Shown: positions 34,246-42,748 of the stretch, in pieces
Layout of the letters: the number at the start of each line of letters is the position of its first letter
Position numbering within the stretch: the stretch's first letter is position 1
NCBI GenBank assembly: GCA_029582165.1
Contig: CM055892.1
Coordinates: 6,687,254-6,751,253 of the forward strand
Reading direction: 5' to 3'
DNA length: 64,000 bases
DNA from: Portulaca oleracea
Taxonomy: Eukaryota > Streptophyta > Magnoliopsida > Caryophyllales > Portulacaceae
Program-made: the position numbers and the translations under genes
The notes under the pieces: generated by a model
What the model was told of the DNA's origin: nothing
The model's input: only the letters and a program-made list of their open reading frames with translations
The model's database searches: none

Positions 34246-35382
34246 AACAGTAGGAATATGATGGACATGGTATCACATTCAATCAGTGAGTATCGATAAG
34301 AGTTGTTGCAGCTGGTGAAAAGCTTGAAGTCTCCATGATCTGATTCTAGCCCAAGATTTGACTCTTGACATTTTATGTCCTATTTTGCCTGTATGGAAAC
34401 CATAAACCTCAAAAATTAACCTTGACATTTACCTACCCAAACTCCTAGCGACCTATATGAGACAACCTAATGCAAACAATGTCTATATGATGAATGAACC
34501 CTTTTTTTTGGTTTTGGTTGGGCTTGTCCACTGATGGGCTTGTATGAAGACTCCTAATCTAGAATGATGTTATGTACATGAAGAGGGGAGGTATCCATCA
34601 AGTCATCATAAAATCGAATCAACATTAAAATTCTAATGGACTCAGATTTAGTTAACGGCCGGAGGGATGCCTTAGGGGTCAAACATTACTTAGGGTTGAG
34701 TAAAGTCAAACTTGAATCTCAAACTTAGTCTAACTTCTTTGACTTGGGCCTAAGAGAGGCCTTTTGGGCCTACTTTAATCTCGTTTGAATATTACCCAAA
34801 CTAAAGTAATGTTCGAGGGAAATGCAAGTATGGACCGACTCACTTTACAATGAAATGTAGAATTAGCACATTATTAGCACATTATTTTTTTTTTAAAGAA
34901 AACCAAAAAAAAAATAAAGAAATGCACATATCATACAAATGAGTGTTACCATCCTAACCATGGTTCTAGGTTCGATGTTTAGGGTAAGTTTCCTAAAGGC
35001 TTCTATGTTCATGTCTCGCACGGGCCGTAAATTCTATGGAGTTCATAGTAATACGGGTCGTGTGTTTCTCACAAAATTTAAGGGAAAATGCAAATTCATA
35101 ATCCCTAAAATTTTGGAGTAATTCATGAGTAGGAAAGGGTTATGATCTTCCTGAAATGTGGAATTCATTTCCTCGAAGTCATAAACGCACTTTACCCGAA
35201 AGGGAAATTTAGGGTTAGAAACCTAAACGGTATCTTTTGGTTCTTTCCGATTTAAAAAAATCGAAAAGTAGGCCCGTATGCAAAAATGCCTACTAAATAA
35301 TAGAAATTAAAAGAATTAATTACTTCTTTCAACTCAAAAATTTAAAGAACCGATTTTTCAAGTTTTACCCTCTTAAAGTAAG
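34246..35382 (-). other. Leader-like non-coding region of the Ogre-type element
   Basis: This is the region inside the primer site. No gag or pol similarity is seen on the minus strand, so the element is deleted or non-autonomous. Confidence 0.45.
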
Positions 35383-35400
35383 TTCCTAGTGGAGTCGCCA
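35383..35400 (-). promoter_or_regulatory. Primer binding site, tRNA-Arg type
   Basis: The minus strand reads TGGCGACTCCACTAGGAA, matching the Arg-type primer site known from Ogre elements, 2 bases from the LTR edge. Confidence 0.75.
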
Positions 35401-35402
35401 TT

Positions 35403-36651
35403 TGTAGGACCCGGGAAAAAAAACTTACATTGGTGTCCTACGCGATGTTAGGCGAATCGAAGGAGGTGTCTAGTCTTTAAGGGATTTGAGTTCAATTTTT
35501 ATTAATCAAAATGTTCAAATGCAATCTTTAAAATTCGAAAAGAAAGCGAATGAATCAAACTGAATAAATAATAGAGTCGTCAATTAATTTTTGGTGAGAA
35601 TTAATAAACTCAAAATAGACTCCGCAAACCACGAACCATGAGATTCAGATCCGGGGGTAAGGTTACGACTTCGAAAGTAAAACCTTCGAATCCGCCCGTT
35701 CAAAGAACGGACTCTACTAAATCGGTTCATTAAAGAAGAGAGTAGAAGAGGAGAATTAACTAGATTAATTTAAATTATTTAGATGCATGCGAAAAATTAA
35801 AGTACGAAAATAAATAAGTGCGATGAATAAATAAAAGCAATAAACAAAACACAAATAAATAAATAAATAACGAAATTAAAGTTATCTTCTCAAGTAATCC
35901 GGTTTAAATTAATCATAATTGATATTAGCATCAAGATTACAACAGTATAAGTGATTACAAGAAAATAAAAACGACAAAAAAAATAATGCCAAGTATAGAT
36001 GTATGCAAATGATGAAGAGAGGAGAAGCAGAAGCAGAAGAAGAGAGGGAGAAGAGGAAGAAGAAATCACCTAGTGTCAATACTCCTAGGTGTTTCGGTGT
36101 AAAGAAAAATGATGGGAGTGAGGTTGTATTTATAGGGGAAATGGAGTGAGGAAACTAGGGTTATGAAATAGAGAGGGGTAGTTGGGCCATTCTGATCAGC
36201 AGGAGGCCCAGTATGTTGGAATGAAAGGAAGCGGGTCACTACGGACCAATGTGTTGGGTTATTGTGAGCTGCCTAACTTCAAACGACCATAACTTTCCCA
36301 TTCGACTTCCGATTAACTTGATTCAAGTATCGATAGAAAGCTTGTAATGAGTAGTTTTAGCTCCCAAAATTAAGAAACTCATAGAAGTCGGTGGAAAATC
36401 GGTAATTTAAAGAAAAGGCTCAGGTACATGAACAAAGGGCTGAGTTTTTGGAATATTTGAACGTGAATGGGCCAGAAATGGATATGGACTAATGTGAAAG
36501 GCTTTTTTGTAGAGGACAATTTATTTGGGTTTTTTTGTGTGTTTTTCATCATTTATGTATTTCAAGAATACTTGGCATTTAATCCTAAAAAAATGCTCAA
36601 AATAAATTACATAATTACAAAGCTGAACTACGACAAAATTCAGCGTCTACA
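35403..36651 (-). repeat. 5' LTR of an Ogre/Tat-type element, inserted in the pararetrovirus fragment
   Basis: The ends are TGTAGGACC and GCGTCTACA (TGTAG/CTACA), 1249 bp. A TATA box (minus CTATAAATAC, about 36136-36127) lies upstream of a purine-rich GAAGAGGAAG leader. The outer edge cuts the coding frame at 36640-37233. The flank is CAATG (36652-36656). No second LTR is seen in the window. Confidence 0.75.
36124..36138 (-). promoter_or_regulatory. TATA box of the Ogre-type LTR
   Basis: The minus strand reads CCCTATAAATACAAC, a near-consensus plant TATA box 0.5 kb from the LTR 5' end. Confidence 0.65.
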
Positions 36652-37233
36652 CAATGCATAAAGATCTATGTCGTTACCATAATGTTGTAATGGTGTTATC
36701 TGGATTTGCACGCTTCCAACATGGATATATCTGTATTTTCTATCATTGTTGTGCCTCAGAATATTATCCCAATTAATTAGGTTTACTTCTCCAACGTCAT
36801 ACTCGCAATCTTTAATCTCTAAGTCTCCCTCCATCATTTCACAAACATATTTTGATTTTAACTGAAAGATGGATTTTTTGTAGATCATATCATTTTGAAT
36901 AATTGGAATTACCCAATCACCTTTAACTTCTTCACCATGATTTTCATCATCTACTATGAATTCCTCTCCTTGTAAGTCTCCTAGACTTACTGAATTACCT
37001 TCCATCATATGACTAGTATCTTCATAATCGGAATCAGATTCATCATCTATGACGATTTCAACAATACCTTTGTTATTGCTAAAGACAAGTTCAAAGGCTT
37101 CTTCTTCCGTTATTTCGTCATACTCAAGACTTCCTAAAGTTTCTATCAACTTATGATTTTTCTTGTTTTTACACTCATTTGCATAGTGATCAACTTCACC
37201 ACAAGCCCAGCATTTACAATTGCTTTTGCCCAT
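36640..37233 (-). pseudogene. Pararetrovirus Cys-His box and movement-protein-like segment
   Basis: The box CKCWACGEVDHYANEC (C-x-C-x2-C-x4-H-x4-C, near residues 6-21) is the coat-protein zinc-binding motif of Caulimoviridae. An acidic stretch follows (SDSDYEDT and neighbours). Near the C-terminus YRYIHVGSVQIQITPL resembles the conserved core of the viral movement-protein family, which enlarges plasmodesmata for cell-to-cell spread. The frame runs into the Ogre-type LTR at 36651, so the last few codons are not viral. The copy is broken and incomplete. Confidence 0.7.
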
Positions 37234-37320
37234 GGGGCAATAAGTACTCTTTCTGAAAAATCTTCTTTTCTTTGGGGCTCGTTTGTTGGTATATTGCTTT
37301 CTCCTGAGTTTTTCACCTCT

Positions 37321-37518
37321 TTATTTATTAAAAGTCTTTTTCTTATAACCTCTTTTTTGTTTAGAGGCTTCCCATTTATGTTGAGTATCCCAACAAAATA
37401 GGAATTGTTTCTTCATGGTCTGATGTTTTTTGATATTTAGACATTGATCGCTAACCCATGTTCTAATAAAGGCACATCTCATACCAAGAGTATTGGTATG
37501 TTCAGAATTCTTTTTCAA
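37321..37518 (-). pseudogene. Pararetrovirus coat-protein fragment, basic C-terminal part
   Basis: This 65-codon piece continues the coat protein after the stop in the preceding fragment and ends in a Lys/Arg-rich segment (KQKRGYKKK), the nucleic-acid-binding region before the zinc-binding box. A further break at about 37320 separates it from the Cys-His box. Confidence 0.6.
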
Positions 37519-37533
37519 CCATTCTTCAAATTT

Positions 37534-37800
37534 CTATTGAATAATGGAATTTATAGGATAAGGTAGTTTATCATAAAACATAGCCAAATTCGTAGGGTTA
37601 TGGCCAATTTTATAATAAAAGTAACTAAACTGATTAATATAATGCTCTAGATATCTCATATCTAGAATTTCTATACTAACAAGTTTTCGTTGATATTCTC
37701 TTATCTTTTCTTCCATTTCTAGATTAACACCAATAAACTCCATAGAAATTTTTTTGCACAGGGCTTTAAACATTTTAGTAGGATTTTCTACTGCTCTCAA
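37534..37800 (-). pseudogene. Pararetrovirus coat-protein core fragment
   Basis: This 88-codon piece contains the signature ILDMRYLEHYINQFSYFYYK, followed by a Met-Phe-x-Asp-Lys-Leu-Pro-Tyr-Pro-Ile motif. This is the conserved core of caulimovirid coat proteins. A stop follows that motif. In other family members the protein continues here, and the next entry carries the continuation. The family assignment is by recognition of these motifs. Confidence 0.7.
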
Positions 37801-38155
37801 TATAGCTTTAGCCTCTTCAAAACTAGAATCATACTAATCTGCCACTGTTCCTGAAAAACTGTGTTCTAAATAATTTAGAAAGTTTTCAGATGTTCAGTTG
37901 GCATTTAGATTGAGAACACTACTCTACCCCTCTTCCAATGTTCAAATCTTTCTTCCATGTTACGGACTCCATCTAGATTTAACATGTACCCAGTTTGACT
38001 TATGGGAGTAAGACTTACTTCTTCATGAAGAGGTTAATATAAGGTTTTAAAGGAAAATGGCTTAATTCGTCCAACCGTATTATTTCTTGGTTGGAAATAT
38101 CTATTATTACTATGGCTAATTCACCAAAATTTTGAGGTAATGGTATTACATGGAC

Positions 38156-38845
38156 TTAGTTTGTTTCAAGTTCTTCCCCAACTTCATTTTCCTCCGATAT
38201 TTTGCTTAATCTCTCTCTAATCTCGTCCAGAGGTATAACCTCCATATCTTCTAATTTGATTAGGTTCATTTGTTGGTAGATTTCTTCTTCAATTAGCACA
38301 CAATTGACTTCTTTAATCTCATTATTAACCTCCTCTTCTAACAATATTTGTTTTTCGGCAATAGTAGTCATAATATTATTAAGAGTTGCTCCTTCTTGCT
38401 CTATTTCGAATAACCCATGGAGTTCCTTTAAACTAAGAGTTTGAAATTCCTTCGTCATCTCTATCTTGATTATTAGGAGATTCTCTTCTTCTTCTCTTTT
38501 AGCAGCCTCAACAAGTTCTGGTGCGTTTTTCTTAAGAGAATGCAAAGGAAAAGGAACTTTGTTTTGTTGATTTTGGAAAGGATATTTATTTTTATAAGTA
38601 GTACTGGTATTACTTAAACTTTTATACTCAAGCACTCGATGTCTTGAATCGTTTAACAAACTTATATGGGAAGTATGAGCAAACTTGTTTAAAGCTCTTA
38701 CTTCACTTCTAAGTGCTTCTAAATCTTTTTTAAGGTCTAAAATTAAATCAAAGATAGAATTTAACTGAGCTGCTACCCCGCTTGTCTGATCTGGATTATG
38801 GAGGATATGAGCATAATCAGGATAAGAACAATTGGTTGAGGTCAT
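38156..38845 (-). pseudogene. Pararetrovirus polyprotein N-terminal region
   Basis: This 229-codon frame starts shortly after the primer site. Around residues 27-52 a Leu/Ile heptad pattern (LNSIFDLILDLKKDLEALRS) predicts a coiled coil, followed by a basic Lys/Asn-rich stretch and a long acidic Glu-rich C-terminal half. Coiled coils of this kind occur in the N-terminal or virion-associated parts of caulimovirid proteins. No enzyme motif is present. It ends in a stop about 350 bp before the recognised coat-protein core, and the sequence between is broken coding text. Confidence 0.6.
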
Positions 38846-38905
38846 TAATTACTAAATAATACGTTTTCAAATTCACTAATTATAATTAGTGAAGTTTGAC
38901 ACGTG

Positions 38906-38917
38906 GCTCTGATACCA
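38906..38917 (-). promoter_or_regulatory. Primer binding site, initiator tRNA-Met type (pararetrovirus)
   Basis: The minus strand reads TGGTATCAGAGC. It lies 61 bp upstream of the first Met of the N-terminal frame. Pararetroviruses use the same primer, and no LTR end is found next to it. Confidence 0.75.
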
Positions 38918-39074
38918 AGTGGAAAAGGACCAAAAATAAAGCATGAATATATAAATTATAGTAAACGGAATTATTAAATGTGCTAAAATAGAGTTTTTAA
39001 AGGCTGAGGACCAAAAATAAAACTAAAAACCAAGCAGGGACTAAAGTGCAAATATGAAAAGTTCAATTGTCACC

Positions 39075-39179
39075 CAGAAATTATTACCTTATAATATAGG
39101 GTACCTAATAGTTATTTTTCAAAATATAGGACCCTTATAATTATTACACTAAAATATAGGGTCCTAATTGTCTTTAATT
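39075..39179. repeat. Right arm of the inverted repeat
   Basis: AGGACCCTTATAATTATTACACTAAAATATAGGGTCC... ends TCTTTAATT and is followed by CCTTTATTGAA (39180-39190). It pairs with 30951-31078. Confidence 0.6.
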
Positions 39180-39183
39180 CCTT

Positions 39184-39645
39184 TATTGAATAAGGGAAAG
39201 TATGCAGTGCATAAGTGAAATTTTATCAACAAATATGAATTCTTGTGTTTGAATACTGCATTGATGTTTCCGAAGAATGCATTCGATTTGGGGAAGAATG
39301 CATACGTAGTGGAAAAATTATCACCGAAACATTCTACGTTTATTTTGATACACTCATATCAAGATAATAATGCATCCAAATTGGGAAGATCTGCATTGAA
39401 TAAGGGAAAGATGCACTGCATAATGAAAATTTTATCAACAAATATGAATTCTTATGTTTGAATACTGCATCGATGTTTCCGAAGAATGCAGTCGATGGGG
39501 AAAATGCACTACGTAGTGGAAAAATTATTACCGAAACATACTGCGTTTATTTTGATACACTTATATCAAGATAATAATGCATCAAAATTGGGAAATTCTA
39601 CATTGAATAAGGGAAAATATGCATTGCATAATGGAAATTTATAGC
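39184..39645 (+). repeat. Tandem array of the 208-bp unit, about 2.2 copies
   Basis: The phrase ATTGAATAAGGGAAA starts near 39186, 39394 and 39602, giving a period of about 208 bp. Further shared landmarks are TATCAACAAATATGAATTCTT and CATCAAGATAATAATGCATC-like text. There is no coding potential. Confidence 0.9.
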
Positions 39646-40020
39646 GTGTGGGTTAGGGTTAAAAATTGAAAAGGAGTTGGTGTTTTTTAAATTTATAGCG
39701 TGTGGGTTATACTCCCCCCGTATACACCTTGTTGTGTACACACGGTAATATATTATAATTTGCGTAGTATTATACATGATCGCTAATTCGGCTTGTGAAG
39801 GGGTTGACCTTTGAGATTCCAATGGAGAAATCATCTACTTACTGTAGGTCCAAGCAGAACTTCGGGAACTCGACTGCTAGATCGACCTGATCGAAGTTAA
39901 TTTCAATCTAAGATGTATGTGTTTGCGGTATATTGTTAATTGTTTCAATAAATATAAACTATGAGAGAGAGGACTCAGGATATCACCCTGGTGTCTCTCT
40001 AGAAGTTTCAAACAGTTCAA
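39646..40020. other. Intergenic DNA between repeat array and LTR-like region
   Basis: No gene is seen. TATAGCGTGTGGGTTA occurs twice (about 39641 and 39696). Confidence 0.5.
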
Positions 40021-40930
40021 TTCGAATATCTCAAATAGACTTTCTATTTATAGTGGTCGGTGGCTTGGAGAAGTAAACGTCCAAGGCCCAACCTGATGTA
40101 TAATTGATGTAAAGCTAGGGTTTTGATCAATTACACATCAAGATGACGTGCAACCAATCTAGGTGTGGGAAGGATTCACGTTAAAACCTAGGGTTTTGTA
40201 AGGATGTCTCAATAAAGATAAATACTTTGGATAGTTCAAGGGAATCGAACTTGATACAGAGACACCACAAGTTGAATCCCTAGGGCTTCTTGTTCTTCTA
40301 CCTAGTTACAGAAACACCTTCTAGGCATAGGAACAAGCTCTACCTCACCACTTGAATAGCCAATTCAAGATATAATAGTAGAAAAGGAAAGAGGGAAACT
40401 CTCAGGATGAGTAAAAACTCATTTGGTATTCATAATTCGAAAACTGTGTGCCCTCTATAGACGTTACAAACCTCCTTATATACTAGTCTAAGACCCAATC
40501 CTACTAGGACTATTAAACTTGACGCTTAAGCAGCCTAAGGATGAATCCATCTAGGATTCCCTTTAGCTTTCCTAATCCTAATTGGATTAGTTACAATTAG
40601 ACGAATCCTTCTAGGATTTGGCCTTCCTAATCCTAATTGGATTAGTTACAAAATTGGCGATCCAAGACTAGGACTCCTAATATTGACGTCTACCCTCTTC
40701 CTAAGTGACGTCCCACCTACTAAATACTACTTGGCATTATGCCTTACAACCTAATTAATAAAAAAAAACAACTACTATAACAAACTTAGCTACTAATAAA
40801 GAAAATAACTACTAATAATGAAAAAAAGTAAATACTACTAATATAACTTCTCTTCTATGGACTTCTCTTTCACGTGACTTGTATACTTGCATGGACTTCT
40901 TTCACGTGACTTTGCTCCCCTTTAGCTTGC
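40021..40930 (-). repeat. LTR-like region of a gypsy element, minus strand
   Basis: TATA-like boxes occur on the minus strand at 40052-40044 (TATAAATAG) and about 40484-40474. CCTAATCCTAATTGGATTAG occurs twice (about 40568 and 40625). Text near 40095-40170 matches the 28593-28670 segment in inverse orientation. It follows the gypsy tail frame at 40938-41177. The edges are not fixed, and two nested LTRs are possible. Confidence 0.45.
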
Positions 40931-40937
40931 TTGGACG

Positions 40938-41177
40938 TCATGTACCCTTCATGAACCTAAGGTCCCCAAAGGTGAGATCAAGGCTAAGCGGGTCTCCATC
41001 ATTCTCCCCTGGTTGCAAAGAGTTTGTCCTCAAACTCGGTTGAATGCATTGGACCTCCTTATTGGGTGAGCGGGGTTGATCTCCATCACCCTCCATGAAC
41101 CTAGGGTCCCCAAAGGTGAGACCAAGGCTAGGTGAATCTCCATCACAACCCGGTCCGTGTTGTGTTGATTTCTCCAA
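40938..41177 (-). pseudogene. C-terminal tail of a Ty3/gypsy polyprotein, related to 27015-27345
   Basis: The frame contains two copies of L-T-F-G-D-x-R-F-M-x-G (SLGLTFGDPRFMEGDGD and SLDLTFGDLRFMKGT), about 140 bp apart at DNA level. The same motif is duplicated in the plus-strand frame at 27015-27345, so both belong to one family facing in opposite directions. The function of this tail is unknown. A CCGGTCCGTGTTGTGTTG palindrome-like sequence lies just outside (about 41151). Confidence 0.5.
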
Positions 41178-41179
41178 GA

Positions 41180-42545
41180 AATCAACTTCTAATACTTCTA
41201 AAATAATACTTTATTATTTTGGGCTACATACATTGTTCCAAGACACTAACTTGTGTGACCCATTAGGACCAAATAATATAGTTGTAATTAAACATATTTA
41301 ATTACCAAATATGGAGGTCTCTAGCAAAAACATATAATCACTATATTATTTTGCCTTAAACTCTAAGTATATCGAACACGGGACACTCCCAACAGATATT
41401 TGGGAATGAATTTTTTGGATTATTCTTCTGTTCTCTCTTTGATCTGGGTTTGACTATTTTGGAATTAATTTGTGTAGATTCTGGATTTTTCTTGGTAATT
41501 GCTCTCGAATGATAGTTTGTGATGGATTTTGGTGAAATGTGTTTGTTTGTGTTTCGATTTCCTCTGTTTCTTTCGTCTCGTCCCCTATCTTCTTTCTTCT
41601 CTGTCTCAGTCCTCTGTTTCTTTCTTCTTTTCTTTTGTTTTCCTTCGGTCAATAATGTTTAGACAATAGTGATGGATCCATTTTTATTTTTTTTTTTGCC
41701 TTGTTTTCTTTTTAGTTTTAGTTGAGTCTTTTGTAGGTTGAGTCAACTTTGTGTAGGCAGTAGTGTGGAATATATTTTTGTTTTCAGGTCAGTTAGTGTC
41801 TTAGGTTAATTCGGTAATGTTTTTAGGTTGGGTCAGTTAAATTGGGCCAGGAATGTTTCGGGTGAGTTTCAGTTTGGGGTGGTAATAGTCTTTAGGGTTA
41901 TCTCTTTAGGGTTTAGGTTTTAGGGTCTTATTAGGTTAAGTTTGTTGTTTGAATGATTAGTGACTAGGTTTTCCTAGGGTTAGGGGGTGATTAGGGCAAT
42001 TAGTGGGTGATTAGTCATAAGGTTTAGTGATTTAGGGGGTGATTAGTGAGAAAATTTTAATTTCCACCTTATTTCTTTCATCAAGTGGGGTGATTTAAGG
42101 TCTAAATGTTCCTTAATTCACTAATCACTTGCTAGGAATGATAAGGACAGAATAATTAGTCCTATTCTCATAATTATGGACTTTTTGCAATTTTAACCCC
42201 TAGGATCTTGGATCTAGGGGAAGTTAATCCAAATTTCGCTAGAGAGAGGGAGTTTGGTGGGCTTATATTAGCAAAAATCTCATCTGGTTATATCTTTACC
42301 TCTTAATCACGAAAACCTTATGACCATGAACCCGTTGGTCGCCCAAAACCTCCGAGCCCTTTTCTTCTTTATTTGTGGTTTTAATTGTGTTTCTTTTTAG
42401 ATTTCAAAACTTCTCAAAAGAGCATGAAATGTGAGAGCTCAATAAACTTTTAGGTTTAGAAGCCCCAACTCACAAGATTTAAATATGTGAAATTTTAAAT
42501 ATGTAAACTTTAACTTTTAATAAGATCTTCTGATCAAAGCAAATC
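41180..42545. other. Non-coding DNA, possibly old retroelement
   Basis: The plus strand has T-rich leader-like text with repeated TTAGGTT/GGGTTAG motifs (about 41740-42060). No frame with a domain and no paired ends were seen. Confidence 0.45.
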
Positions 42546-42558
42546 ACACCCCTTATTA

Positions 42559-42561
<3 letters not shown>

Positions 42562-42601
<40 letters not shown>
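42562..42601. repeat. (TA)n microsatellite at the 3' end of LINE A
   Basis: About 20 TA units abut the last recognisable base of the LINE A 3' UTR. A matching TA tract abuts its 5' end at 49881-49923. Confidence 0.95.
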
Positions 42602-42603
<2 letters not shown>

Positions 42604-42647
42604 AGAAATCGATGAGATTTTCCATTAACAAAATCAAGTACAAGATA

Positions 42648-42663
42648 CTCGGGCATACCCGAG
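42648..42663 (-). ncRNA. 3' UTR stem-loop of LINE A
   Basis: The minus strand reads CTCGGG-TATG-CCCGAG, a 6-bp stem with a TATG loop, about 46 bp before the element end. The matching hairpin of LINE B has the same loop but a different stem. Confidence 0.65.
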
Positions 42664-42748
42664 GGGTCTCACAATTGGACCGACCTAAGATCAAAACAAA
42701 AAGTATGCCAAATCAAAACCACAACATCAAACAATCAAACACAAGTTC

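Larger units (their letters stand above)
36652..39179 (-). mobile_element. Endogenous pararetrovirus (Caulimoviridae) fragment
   Basis: The minus-strand order is leader, initiator-Met primer site (38917-38906), N-terminal coiled-coil frame, coat-protein core, Cys-His box, then a movement-protein-like segment cut by the Ogre-type LTR. Coat protein preceding movement protein in one polyprotein is, as I recall, the arrangement of Cavemovirus and Solendovirus relatives. Several stops and frame breaks show that it is an inactive old copy. Protease, RT and RNase H are not present in the window. Confidence 0.7.
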
